From contig NZ_CAKJTG010000033.1 of assembly GCF_917563885.1 (NCBI RefSeq), forward strand, positions 1-36,893: a stretch of 36,893 nt of DNA. The letters run 5' to 3'. Origin of the DNA: Pseudoneobacillus rhizosphaerae. GTDB lineage: Bacteria; Bacillota; Bacilli; Bacillales; Cytobacillaceae. Numbering within the stretch: the first letter of the stretch is position 1; each line of letters starts with the position of its first letter. The position numbers and the translations under genes were made by a program. Positions 17,215 through 25,829 of the stretch are shown here, in pieces. A model generated the notes under the pieces. That model worked only from the letters and a program-made list of their open reading frames with translations, was not told the DNA's origin and ran no database searches.

Positions 17215-17254
17215 TATAATAAATGTGTTAGCACTCGATGCGAGAGAGTGCTAA
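17215..17254 (+). promoter_or_regulatory. groESL promoter (-10) and CIRCE operator
   Basis: TATAAT at 17215-17220 is followed by a perfect CIRCE, TTAGCACTC-N9-GAGTGCTAA (17228-17254), at the expected transcription start. This is the HrcA repressor site, so groESL is a class I heat-shock operon. The -35 is not clear: TTGCAA at 17189-17194 is 20 bases away. The 16946-17214 stretch has no gene but holds an inverted repeat, CTCGACTAA (17060-17068) and TTAGTCGAG (17150-17158). Confidence 0.95.
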
Positions 17255-17296
17255 TAAATACGAAAATTACATAAATCATTGAGGAGGTTATTTTTA

Positions 17297-17581
17297 ATGT
17301 TAAAGCCACTAGGAGATCGTATTGTGATCGAGCTTGTTGAAACAGAAGAAAAAACTGCAAGCGGAATCGTATTACCAGATTCTGCGAAAGAAAAGCCATC
17401 TGAAGCAAAAGTTGTAGCTGTTGGTACAGGTCGTGTTTTAGATAATGGTGAGCGTGTTGCATTAGAAGTTACTGTAGGTGACCGCATTATCTTCTCAAAA
17501 TATGCTGGTACAGAAGTAAAGTACCAAGGCACTGAGTACTTAATCATTCGTGAAAACGATATTCTTGCAATTGTAGGTTAA
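17297..17581 (+). CDS. groES: Co-chaperonin GroES
   Basis: The 94-residue GroES monomer assembles as a heptameric lid over GroEL. Sequence begins [20 protein letters not shown], with the mobile loop ([20 protein letters not shown]) at residues 16-35 and the core [35 protein letters not shown] 17297 is preceded by GAGGAGG at 17281-17287; an upstream ATG at 17279 would put that site inside the gene. It is the first gene of the CIRCE-controlled operon, 52 bases before groEL. Confidence 0.97.
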   Translation: MLKPLGDRIVIELVETEEKTASGIVLPDSAKEKPSEAKVVAVGTGRVLDNGERVALEVTVGDRIIFSKYAGTEVKYQGTEYLIIRENDILAIVG

Positions 17582-17600
17582 TAAATACCTTTTCTATTAA

Positions 17601-19268
<1,668 letters not shown>

Positions 19269-19350
19269 TCGCCCAAACCCCTTGATACTAGAGGGTTTTA
19301 TGTAAGCGGGGAGCTAAATGCTAAAACTTGGCTAACATTTCTCTCCTGAA

Positions 19351-19985
19351 TTAGAGGTTTCTCATGAGTTGCGCAAACTTGTGGGAAGTCTCTTTTTTCA
19401 TTTCTTTCGTTACGTGGAGGTAGACGTTCTTAGTTGTGTCGTGGTCGCAGTGGCCCAGCCGATCCATAATCTCTTCTAAGCCCACCTTTGCTTCTGCTAA
19501 CAGCGATGTATGCGTATGGCTCAGCGAGTGGAATTCAGCTCTGGACTTAAGCCGGCCAGGTCTTAGGCGGCACCAATTGATACTCCAGCGTGTTATTCGT
19601 CGGGTTTTAATACGTTTTTGTGATGCTGATGGTGTGTTCCTCAAAGTCAATATCCTTCCAATTAAGGGCTACTAACTCACCTACGCGCATCTCTGTGTGT
19701 AGGAAAGAGTGAGAAAGATTAGATAATCTAAATCTAAACCTTTTTGAGCAGCTGTTTGCAAGAGTAAAGCTAGCTCCTCCTTTTCCATATATTTAGGGAT
19801 ATCTTGCTCCTCTAATTCCTCAACAGTTTTTCTGTCTTTCTTCAGGTAAGCCAATTCTGTTGGGTCATTTTTAATTAATCGCATTTCAATGGCTTTCTTA
19901 AAAATCATCCTGCCAGTACGATGCACACCGTCAAGTGTGTTATCGGCGGCATACCCTTTCTCCTTATTATTTGACTGATAGTTTT
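19351..19985 (-). pseudogene. Degraded tyrosine recombinase (phage/island integrase)
   Basis: Fragments in different frames read as one integrase. From 19980 downward: a core-binding-domain part (NNKEKGYAADNTLDGVHRTG, then RMIFKKAIEMRLIKNDPTEL), then SYTQ followed, after a frameshift near 19680, by MRVGELVALNWKDIDFEEHT. A premature stop follows near 19605. The last frame carries HTHTSLLAEAKVGLEEIMDRLGH and an intact end with LGHCDHDTTKNVYLHVT, including the catalytic Tyr. The N-terminal about 100 residues are missing. It lies beside the duplicated groEL end and points toward it, typical of an element's integrase next to its att site. Confidence 0.85.
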
Positions 19986-20550
19986 ATAAAAAAATTATTT
20001 TAATATCTTCTTGAATTTAATATTTAGATAGATAATTTTAATTTGGATACTAATGTAGCGAATTAATCCCCCTGCACCCTTATCTATTCTACTTACACTT
20101 TCTTAAAATTCACTTGAAATTAGGATTCGTTCACCTATCTGATTCTAGAAAGATACCAAAAAATAATAAGGATAATATTTTAAATAAAACCCAATTTTTA
20201 TAAAAAACGACAAATTTTAACAAAATTTTCTTGAAAAGGTGTTTATAATATTTAATTATTGGTGAAATTTAGGTATTTGGTAATAGGGCAAAATCTCTAA
20301 AATTCACCCTACTTTAATTAAAGACAGGTCTTAAAGGCCTATACCTTAGATTTTTAAGCGGATATAGATATGCTTAATTGTCGAGGATTTAAGAGAGTGA
20401 AATTAGATGAAGACATAGTAGCATCAAATGAACTAATAACTTTATGAATTGTACCTTTTATTTGTTAATAAAAAACGAAAACAACATATTAAAATGTGCT
20501 AGGTTCAAGTTAATCGCGTCTCTTATATGTAAGTTAAAGGGGGATTTAAG
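19986..20550. other. AT-rich non-coding region upstream of the EAL-HDOD gene
   Basis: No gene was recognised. The stretch is AT-rich with a possible -10 (TATAAT near 20245) but no matching -35. A hairpin AGGTC-TTAAA-GGCCT occurs near 20327-20341. It probably contains remains of the integrated element and the leader of the downstream gene. Confidence 0.4.
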
Positions 20551-21777
20551 ATGGAGGTTTTTGTCGCAAGACAACCAATATTTACGAGAGAGAAAGATAT
20601 ATTCGCTTATGAATTGCTGTATCGTAACAGCCAAAACAATAGTTTTCCAGACATTAACGGTGACATGGCTACCACAGATGTTATTATTAATAGTTACATA
20701 AATATTGGTATTAATGAAATGTCAAATGGAAAGCCGTGTTTTATTAACTTTACAGAAAAATTATTATGTTCAGGGGTGCCTACTTTTTTTCAACCAAATG
20801 AAATTATAGTTGAAATTTTAGAGACTGTTGAAATCGGGACTGAATTATTGAATATATGTAAAGAACTAAAGAGTAAGGGATATCAAATTGCATTAGATGA
20901 TTTTATTTTAAATAGTAACAACAAGCATTTCTTTTCTTTGATTAAGTATATCGATATTATTAAAGTTGATTTCAGAAATACAACCGAAGAAATGCGAAGT
21001 TTAATCGAGAGTGTCTCGTTAAAATATGGGATTAAATTGCTTGCAGAAAAAATCGAAACGATGGAGGAGTTTGAATCAGCTGCAGGTAAGGGTTATGTAT
21101 ATTTTCAAGGCTATTTTTTTTCTAAGCCTGCAATTATGTCCACTCGAGATGTGCCGGAGTACCTTCAAAACTATTTTCCAATCATCCAGCTTCTTTCCAA
21201 TGATGATCCAGACCTAAATGAAATAACACGGTTAATTGAACAAGATTTATCCTTATCATATAAACTACTTAAACTGGTTAATTCCCCGACGTTTTGGGGT
21301 ATCAATAAAATAAACTCCATCAAGCAAGCAGTAGTTCGTCTGGGCATGAAGGAACTTAAAAAATGGATATACCTACTGTCGATTAGGGGAAATGTCAGTG
21401 AAAATAGCGAATGGACCAGAGAAATTTTAAATAAGAGTCTTACTAGAGCAAAAATGTGTGAATCAATTGCTGAAAATAAATATAAACAAAAGGAATTATC
21501 CTCCTATTTTTTAACGGGCATGTTTTCCCTTATGGATACGTTGCTAGGGATAGACATGGATCACATTTTGAAGTTAATACCACTGGAAGCAAACATTTGT
21601 GAAGCTCTTAAAGGGAAATCAAATCAGCATAAAGAAATATTAAATTTGTGTATATCAATTGAAATAGGGGATTGGCAAGACTTTGATTATTTGTGTGAAA
21701 GATTGAAAATAGAGGATAGCTTTGCACTAGGTTTATATAATGATGCTTTCAAATGGTCTAAAAGAATATTGGATTGA
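20551..21777 (+). CDS. EAL-HDOD domain signalling protein (YuxH-like)
   Basis: The 408-residue protein has an N-terminal EAL domain (about 1-195) and a C-terminal HDOD domain (about 200-390). EAL-type positions mostly look preserved: ELLYR (21-25), Asn66 in INF, Glu88, DDF (116-118), Lys138, Glu166 and Gln186 in QGYFFSKP. The usual Gly after DDF is Ile. Cyclic-di-GMP hydrolysis is therefore possible but unproven; related proteins are often binding-only. HDOD shows LIEQDLSLSYKLLKLVNSPTFWG and SIKQAVVRLGMKELKKWIYLLS. The RBS AAGGGGG precedes the ATG. It lies between the two groEL att copies, so it is cargo of the integrated element. Confidence 0.85.
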   Translation: MEVFVARQPIFTREKDIFAYELLYRNSQNNSFPDINGDMATTDVIINSYINIGINEMSNGKPCFINFTEKLLCSGVPTFFQPNEIIVEILETVEIGTELLNICKELKSKGYQIALDDFILNSNNKHFFSLIKYIDIIKVDFRNTTEEMRSLIESVSLKYGIKLLAEKIETMEEFESAAGKGYVYFQGYFFSKPAIMSTRDVPEYLQNYFPIIQLLSNDDPDLNEITRLIEQDLSLSYKLLKLVNSPTFWGINKINSIKQAVVRLGMKELKKWIYLLSIRGNVSENSEWTREILNKSLTRAKMCESIAENKYKQKELSSYFLTGMFSLMDTLLGIDMDHILKLIPLEANICEALKGKSNQHKEILNLCISIEIGDWQDFDYLCERLKIEDSFALGLYNDAFKWSKRILD

Positions 21778-21963
21778 AGGAAGTATTAGATACTAACAAT
21801 CCTAAATAGAACAAGATAAGAAATGTGACTTTTTAGATGATTAATTTACAATTATTCTATAGTCTTAATCATCAGTATTACAAACTCACCAGCGCACAAG
21901 TGTTGCCATATATACTCATGACATATTGAGTGTGTGAACAACAGTGGTGATATCTGCTTTAAA

Positions 21964-22188
21964 TTGCTAACACTTTGCTAACGCAAGCCAGTGAAAAAAG
22001 GTAAAATCCCGTTAAAGATGTTACAGAAGAAATTAACAAAACCTTGATATACCGCAGTTTTTACACACAGCGTGTAAGATATTACACACTCTCCCCTAAG
22101 GGGCGGCATGATGTAATCACGTCCCTCAACCCTTAACAGATAAGGATAGGTTGGTAAGGTGAAAGTGGTTTGCTAACATTTTGCTAAC
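21964..22188. other. attP-like junction: core repeat flanked by paired arm-type sites
   Basis: The core copy at 22101-22119 is flanked on the left by two TTGCTAAC sites (21964-21971 and 21975-21982) and on the right by two more (22170-22177 and 22181-22188). Both pairs are 11 bases apart. This resembles the arm-type and core sites of a tyrosine-integrase attP. Two small dyads lie just left of the core: GTGTAA-GATA-TTACAC (22072-22087) and CCCC-TAA-GGGG (22093-22103). The 21778-22340 stretch contains no intact gene. Confidence 0.65.
22101..22119 (+). repeat. Attachment-site copy 2 (duplicate of the groEL 3' end)
   Basis: Exact 19-bp copy of 19250-19268, including the codons and stop of the groEL terminus. 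Similarity continues with gaps into the flank (CGTCCCTCAACCCTTA against CGCCCAAACCCCTTGA). It marks the right end of a 2.85-kb remnant and probably the left end of a second element. Confidence 0.85.
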
Positions 22189-22198
22189 ATTGAGGATA

Positions 22199-22262
22199 TT
22201 AACGGAGGCTTCTCATAAGTTCAGTGAACTTTTGAGAGGCTTCTTTTCTTATTTCAAATCCT
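22199..22262 (-). pseudogene. C-terminal remnant of a second integrase
   Basis: The minus strand reads KGFEIRKEASQKFTELMRSLR and stop. This matches the C-terminus of the first integrase remnant (KEMKKETSHKFAQLMRNL). Only about 20 residues remain. Its distance from the core repeat equals that of the first copy (about 80 bases), as expected if a second, related element had inserted in tandem. Confidence 0.7.
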
Positions 22263-22291
22263 TTACTACTTGTTTTTAATTCTGGATATCA

Positions 22292-22326
22292 TAAAAAAGG
22301 TGGGAATTCTCTTTGGAGAACCCACC
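22292..22326 (-). terminator. Terminator of the rhodanese lipoprotein gene
   Basis: On the minus strand GGTGGGTTCTC and its partner GAGAATTCCCACC form a hairpin followed by TTTTTTAT, 15 bases after the stop codon. Confidence 0.87.
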
Positions 22327-22340
22327 TATTTTTAGATAGC

Positions 22341-22709
22341 TCAATTTTCTATTTCAAATGTCCAATTATTCATACCGCCAGCCATGTTATAAATTTTAGA
22401 GAACCCATTGCCTGTTAGAATTTCACTAGCTTGCGCTGAGCGGTTACCGCTTCTACAGACCACTAAATAGTTTTTTTCCTTATCTAACTCATTTAACCTA
22501 TTTTCGAATTCTTGTAATGGGATAAGTGTGGCGCCAGGAATATGTCCCCCTTGAAATTCTTCAGGAGTTCTCACATCTAACACAATTACTTCATTGTTAT
22601 CGATTAATTGCTTCGCTTCTTCTGTAGATACATTCTTATATCCTGCATTTCCACATGCAGTAATTAATAGCAACATACCTAAGAATAAAAGATAAGATTT
22701 TTTTATCAT
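22341..22709 (-). CDS. Rhodanese-domain lipoprotein
   Basis: The 122-residue protein has a lipoprotein signal (LLLITAC, Cys19) followed by one rhodanese domain at about 25-120. The active loop CRSGNRS starts at Cys85, so sulfur-transfer activity is likely. It would act outside the cytoplasmic membrane, anchored by lipid. It is divergent from the cstR cluster. Its promoter (TTGACT at 22792-22797, N16, TATAAT at 22770-22775) is followed by a CstR-like palindrome. The likely role is handling external persulfide or thiosulfate sulfane sulfur (inference). Confidence 0.88.
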   Translation of the reverse strand: MIKKSYLLFLGMLLLITACGNAGYKNVSTEEAKQLIDNNEVIVLDVRTPEEFQGGHIPGATLIPLQEFENRLNELDKEKNYLVVCRSGNRSAQASEILTGNGFSKIYNMAGGMNNWTFEIEN

Positions 22710-22747
22710 TGTGCGAACCGCCTTATTTAGAAATTCCCCAAAGTTAA

Positions 22748-22797
22748 TTACCGTACCGGGTATATGTAAATTATATATTTTTAATAGCTATAGTCAA
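22748..22797 (-). promoter_or_regulatory. Promoter and CstR-like operator of the rhodanese lipoprotein
   Basis: Minus-strand TTGACT-N16-TATAAT. The degenerate operator TTACCGTACCGGGTAT at 22748-22763 lies over the expected start. It matches the stronger sites of this island in the GGGTAT half and differs in the other. Confidence 0.6.
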
Positions 22798-22843
22798 TCC
22801 AACTTCTTAATTGAAATTGAATGTTTTATGAACAATTTTTTCA

Positions 22844-22872
22844 TTGACAAAATACCCTTTAGGGTATAATAT
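22844..22872 (+). promoter_or_regulatory. Promoter and CstR operator of the pseudo-rhodanese/cstR operon
   Basis: TTGACA (22844-22849) is followed by TATAAT at 15 bases or TAATAT (22867-22872) at 17. The palindrome ATACCCTTTAGGGTAT (22852-22867) fills the spacer, so bound CstR would exclude polymerase. This would give autoregulation of cstR. Confidence 0.8.
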
Positions 22873-22907
22873 TTTCGTTGATTCTCTTTAAAAATCTGGG
22901 GGTATAA

Positions 22908-23279
22908 ATGATATATATACTTACTCTATGTATAGTTACAATTTTAATTTTAAGAAGATATTTTCCTGTTATAGGATTAAAATGTATGAAATGGGGAGAA
23001 ATAGATATAAAAAATATTACTGTGATGGATGTAAGAGATTATAATGACTCTTATAAGGTTCCAATTCAGGGGGCAGTTAATATCCCAATTGCTTATTTAA
23101 ACAGGTTTTATGCAGAAATTCCCAATAGAGTTTTATATATTGTGGCATCAAATTCCGTCGAGAAAAATATGGGAGTTCGAATTTTAAGGAAAAAAGGTTT
23201 TAGAATTATTGGCTGCTCAATCCTAAGCCACGAATACAAATTATTGAATAATAAGAGAAACACTTTATCAAATTGTTAA
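22908..23279 (+). CDS. Membrane-anchored rhodanese-like protein lacking the catalytic Cys
   Basis: The 123-residue protein has one N-terminal membrane span (about 2-22) and a rhodanese-like domain with the usual VMDVRDYNDSYKVPIQGAVNIP (39-60). At the catalytic position the sequence is YIVASNSVEKN, with Ala80 instead of Cys, so it cannot form the persulfide. Cys8, Cys26, Cys103 and Cys123 lie elsewhere. It is 15 bases upstream of cstR and shares its promoter. It could bind a partner or sense sulfur species without transferring it (inference). Its Shine-Dalgarno is TGGGGGT. Confidence 0.78.
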   Translation: MIYILTLCIVTILILRRYFPVIGLKCMKWGEIDIKNITVMDVRDYNDSYKVPIQGAVNIPIAYLNRFYAEIPNRVLYIVASNSVEKNMGVRILRKKGFRIIGCSILSHEYKLLNNKRNTLSNC

Positions 23280-23294
23280 TGGGGGTAACTACTA

Positions 23295-23558
23295 ATGGAT
23301 TACAATGATCAAATGAAGAATAGAGTTAAGCGAATTGAAGGCCAATTAAGAGGGATTTTGAAGATGATGGAAGAGAATAAAGATTGTAAAGAAGTTATTA
23401 CACAATTATCAGCAGCGAGAACCGCAATTGATCGAACAATTGGAGTAGTGGTTAGTTCAAATCTTGTACACTGTGTTCAACAGGCAAATAACGAAGGGAA
23501 AGGAACTACAGAAGAGTTGGTAACAGAAGCTGTAAACCTATTGGTAAGAAGCAGATAG
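23295..23558 (+). CDS. cstR: Persulfide-sensing repressor CstR (CsoR family)
   Basis: This 87-residue all-helical repressor is of the CsoR/RcnR family. The family N-terminus MKNRVKRIEGQLRGILKMMEE is followed by Cys31 and Cys60, the two positions used by Staphylococcus aureus CstR. The His of the copper-binding Cys-His-Cys set of CsoR is not in the expected place, so persulfide sensing is favoured over copper. Persulfides link the two Cys as di/trisulfides across the tetramer and release DNA. It lies in front of the sulfur genes, which carry CstR-like operators. The B. subtilis equivalent is YrkD. The RBS is GGGGG. Confidence 0.9.
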   Translation: MDYNDQMKNRVKRIEGQLRGILKMMEENKDCKEVITQLSAARTAIDRTIGVVVSSNLVHCVQQANNEGKGTTEELVTEAVNLLVRSR

Positions 23559-23575
23559 AAAAAAATGTATCCTTT

Positions 23576-23602
23576 AAGGGCGACAACATAGGTCGCTCTT
23601 TA
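23576..23602 (+). terminator. Terminator after cstR
   Basis: AAGGGCGAC/GTCGCTCTT forms a 9-bp stem (one G:T pair) followed by TATTG, 18 bases after the stop codon. Between it and 23790 no intact gene is seen, only a fragment reading TLPVCNPFEAQRVLNENELA then KDIEDRLIKCIDNSI and stop, of unknown origin. Confidence 0.72.
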
Positions 23603-23794
23603 TTGTAATTTGAAGGGTAAACATTTTAGGCAGTTTTAATGTTGCACGCTACCAGTTTGCAATCCTTTTGAGGCACAAAGGGTACTGAATGAAAATGAAC
23701 TTGCAAAAGACATCGAAGATAGATTGATAAAATGCATTGATAACAGTATCTAAATGGAAAGTTTCTAATAGAAGCTTTCTTTTTTTAAAAAACG

Positions 23795-23823
23795 TTGACA
23801 ATATACCTATAGGGGTATATTAT
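23795..23823 (+). promoter_or_regulatory. Promoter P1 upstream of yrkE with CstR operator
   Basis: TTGACA (23795-23800), 17 bases, TATTAT (23818-23823). The palindrome ATACCTATAGGGGTAT (23803-23818) lies in the spacer. A purine-rich GGGAG follows near 23852 but no start codon fits, so it probably makes a leader for yrkE. Confidence 0.8.
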
Positions 23824-23895
23824 ACATAAGTAGCCGATATTCATTTCTAAAGGGAGCAGTAAACCTAATTATTAAAGCAGATAAAAACTTAGGGG

Positions 23896-23941
23896 TTGAC
23901 ACCTTTTTTTATTTTAGTTATTATAATACCCATAGGGGTAT
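23896..23941 (+). promoter_or_regulatory. Promoter P2 upstream of yrkE with CstR operator
   Basis: TTGACA (23896-23901), 17 bases, TATTAT (23919-23924). Operator ATACCCATAGGGGTAT (23926-23941) sits directly after the -10, over the start site. Together with P1 this gives two controlled promoters in front of the yrk genes. Confidence 0.8.
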
Positions 23942-23985
23942 AGGTAAAAGAAAAAGAAGTAATTAATACTAAAGGAGGAACTAAC

Positions 23986-24465
23986 ATGACAGAAAAGAAA
24001 AAAACAACCATTGTTTTGTTTAGTGGAGATTATGATAAAGCGATGGCGGCATATATAATCGCGAATGGAGCAGCTGCTTATGATCACGAGGTTACCATTT
24101 TCCATACTTTTTGGGGATTAAATGCATTAAGAAAAGATGAAAATATTGCTGTGAAAAAAGGATTTATGGAAAAGATGTTTGGGAAAATGATGCCGAGAGG
24201 CGCAGATAAAATGGGCCTTTCAAAGATGAATTATGCAGGGTTCGGGCCAAAAATGATTAAGGATGTTATGAAAAAACATAATGCTATGACTCTTCCTCAA
24301 CTTATTGAAATGGCACAGGAGCAAGATGTCAAGCTAGTAGCATGTACAATGACAATGGATCTTTTAGGATTACAACAGGAGGAGCTATTAGATGGCATTG
24401 AATATGCGGGAGTTGCTGCGTATTTAGCAGATGCCCAAGAGGGGAATGTAAACCTATTTATCTAG
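23986..24465 (+). CDS. yrkE: DsrE/DsrF-like sulfur relay protein YrkE
   Basis: The 159-residue DsrE-family protein is predicted to accept or carry sulfane sulfur. It begins with the family strand TTIVLFSGDYDKAMAAYIIANGAAAYDHEVTIFHTFWGLNAL. Cys120 in KLVACTMTMDLLG is the conserved acceptor Cys. It lacks membrane spans. Strong RBS AAAGGAGG. It is the first gene of the operon yrkE, two single-domain rhodaneses, yrkF, yrkH, yrkI, yrkJ, and corresponds to B. subtilis YrkE. Confidence 0.9.
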   Translation: MTEKKKTTIVLFSGDYDKAMAAYIIANGAAAYDHEVTIFHTFWGLNALRKDENIAVKKGFMEKMFGKMMPRGADKMGLSKMNYAGFGPKMIKDVMKKHNAMTLPQLIEMAQEQDVKLVACTMTMDLLGLQQEELLDGIEYAGVAAYLADAQEGNVNLFI

Positions 24466-24489
24466 ATACCTTGGAGGTGAGTTTAAAAA

Positions 24490-24849
24490 ATGGAATATGT
24501 AAATTATATTGTTATTGGACTAATAATTGTATTCTTTGTACAACGTATGACTCCAACAAAAGGCGTTAGACATATATCAACCTCTGAATTAAAAAATGAA
24601 TTAAATGATAAAAATAAACAATATATCGACGTAAGAACTCCTGGGGAATTTAAAGGTAACCATATACGTGGGTTTAAAAATATGCCACTACATCAATTAT
24701 CACAAAAATCTAATGAGTTATCCAAGGATAAAGAAATAGTTGTCATTTGTCAAAGTGGAATGAGGAGCCAGAAGGCAACTAAAGTTCTGAAAAAATTGGG
24801 CTTTACTAAGATTACAAATGTAAAAGGCGGAGTTAGCGCCTGGAGATAA
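24490..24849 (+). CDS. Membrane-anchored rhodanese
   Basis: The 119-residue protein has one N-terminal membrane span (about 4-18) and a rhodanese domain at 28-119. The active loop CQSGMRS starts at Cys88, and the DVRTPGEFKGNHIRG block is present. Its active domain should face the cytoplasm, next to YrkE and YrkF, since positive charge follows the membrane span (inference). RBS GGAGGTGAG lies 12 bases before the ATG. It forms part of the CstR-controlled operon and resembles in layout the Cys-less protein upstream of cstR. Confidence 0.87.
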   Translation: MEYVNYIVIGLIIVFFVQRMTPTKGVRHISTSELKNELNDKNKQYIDVRTPGEFKGNHIRGFKNMPLHQLSQKSNELSKDKEIVVICQSGMRSQKATKVLKKLGFTKITNVKGGVSAWR

Positions 24850-24864
24850 GAGGAGGAAAATAAA

Positions 24865-25161
24865 ATGAAAGAATTAACGGCAAAAGAAGTTGAAAATTTA
24901 TTGAAAGAAAAACAGCCAGTAAATATTGTAGATGTACGTGAGGTAGATGAAGTCCGTGCAGGGAAGATTCCAGGAGCTTACCATATCCCACTAGGATTAC
25001 TTGAGTTTCGCATGCATGAATTAGACAAATCTAAAGAGTATATCATGGTATGTCGATCAGGTGGAAGAAGTGGAAGGGCTTCTCAATTCCTTGAAGGCCA
25101 AGGATATAAAGTAATTAATATGACTGGTGGTATGCTTTCTTGGGAAGGTGACATGGAGTAA
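24865..25161 (+). CDS. Single-domain rhodanese sulfurtransferase
   Basis: The 98-residue cytosolic rhodanese has IVDVREVDEVRAGKIPGAYHIPLG and active loop CRSGGRS starting at Cys63; the terminal GGMLSWEGD is typical. It lacks signal or membrane segments. RBS AGAGGAGG. It lies 15 bases after the membrane-anchored rhodanese. Such single-domain proteins transfer sulfur between thiosulfate or persulfides and acceptor thiols; the specific donor here is not known. Confidence 0.9.
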   Translation: MKELTAKEVENLLKEKQPVNIVDVREVDEVRAGKIPGAYHIPLGLLEFRMHELDKSKEYIMVCRSGGRSGRASQFLEGQGYKVINMTGGMLSWEGDME

Positions 25162-25179
25162 TTTTTTTTGAGAAAAAAT

Positions 25180-25195
25180 ATACCCCTGGTGGTAA
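25180..25195. promoter_or_regulatory. Degenerate CstR-like operator before yrkF
   Basis: ATACCCCTGGTGGTAA, inside the 51-base gap before yrkF. It keeps both ends of the palindrome but has two differences in the right half. No good promoter is seen next to it, so it may be a relic, an internal roadblock or a chance match. Confidence 0.4.
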
Positions 25196-25212
25196 ATAAG
25201 GAGGAACTAGAA

Positions 25213-25785
25213 GTGGAATCATTAAAAACAGATCTTGTACTAGACGCAAAGGGTTTAGCATGCCCAATGCCAATCGTTAAAACGAAAAAGGCAATGACCA
25301 ATTTGGATGCAGGTCAAGTATTAGAGGTTCAGGCAACCGATAAAGGATCTAAAGCTGATATTAAAGCATGGGCTGAGAGTTCCGGGCATCAATATTTAGG
25401 AACAATCGAAGAAGGCGATGTATTAAAACACTATTTAAGAAAGTCTTCTGGTGAAGAAAATTTAGAAAGAAAACACCAAACTATTATTTCCAATGAAGAG
25501 CTGCAAAAGAAGCTCGAAAACCCAAGTGATACGATTACTATTTTAGATGTAAGGGAAAATGCTGAGTTTGTGTTTAATCACATCCCTAATGCAGTCTCTA
25601 TTCCTCTAGGTGAATTAGAAAACCGTATTAATGAATTAAACAGAGAATGTGAAATCTTTGTAGTATGTCGAACAGGAACTAGAAGTGATTTTGCTGCACA
25701 AAAGCTCACTGAAAAGGGTTTTACTAATGTGATAAATGTTGTCCCAGGAATGAGTGAATGGACAGGAAAATTCGAAACATTATAA
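25213..25785 (+). CDS. yrkF: TusA-rhodanese fusion YrkF
   Basis: The 190-residue protein joins an N-terminal TusA domain (LVLDAKGLACPMPIVKTKKA, Cys17 of CPMP) to a C-terminal rhodanese (about 88-188, active loop CRTGTRS from Cys152). This is the B. subtilis YrkF/S. aureus CstA-like layout for passing persulfide between domains. GTG 25213 is chosen as start because AAGGAGG lies 7-8 bases upstream. A TTG start at 25168 would run through the operator and ribosome site. The TusA part is closely similar at DNA level to yrkI, suggesting a duplication. Confidence 0.9.
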   Translation: MESLKTDLVLDAKGLACPMPIVKTKKAMTNLDAGQVLEVQATDKGSKADIKAWAESSGHQYLGTIEEGDVLKHYLRKSSGEENLERKHQTIISNEELQKKLENPSDTITILDVRENAEFVFNHIPNAVSIPLGELENRINELNRECEIFVVCRTGTRSDFAAQKLTEKGFTNVINVVPGMSEWTGKFETL

Positions 25786-25810
25786 TCAATTTATTTTTCT
25801 AATTAAAAAT

Positions 25811-25826
25811 ATACCTATGGGGGTAA
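25811..25826. promoter_or_regulatory. CstR-like operator overlapping the yrkH ribosome site
   Basis: ATACCTATGGGGGTAA matches the upstream operator ATACCTATAGGGGTAT at 14 of 16 positions. Its GGGGG core is also the Shine-Dalgarno of yrkH, six bases before the ATG. No -35/-10 pair was found here. Confidence 0.55.
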
Positions 25827-25829
25827 AAA

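Noticed and set aside
20262-20400. Possible c-di-GMP-I riboswitch before the EAL-HDOD gene (AGGGCAAAATCTC, AGGTCTTAAAGGCCT).
   Set aside because: The hallmark GACGCAAAGC segment and matching P2 pairing are absent; only a small hairpin remains.
23896-23927. TATAAT at 23922 as the P2 -10.
   Set aside because: Spacing to TTGACA would be 20 bases; TATTAT at 23919 gives 17.
25168-25212. TTG start extending YrkF by 15 residues.
   Set aside because: It would cover the CstR-like site and the good RBS; the TusA domain begins right after GTG 25213.
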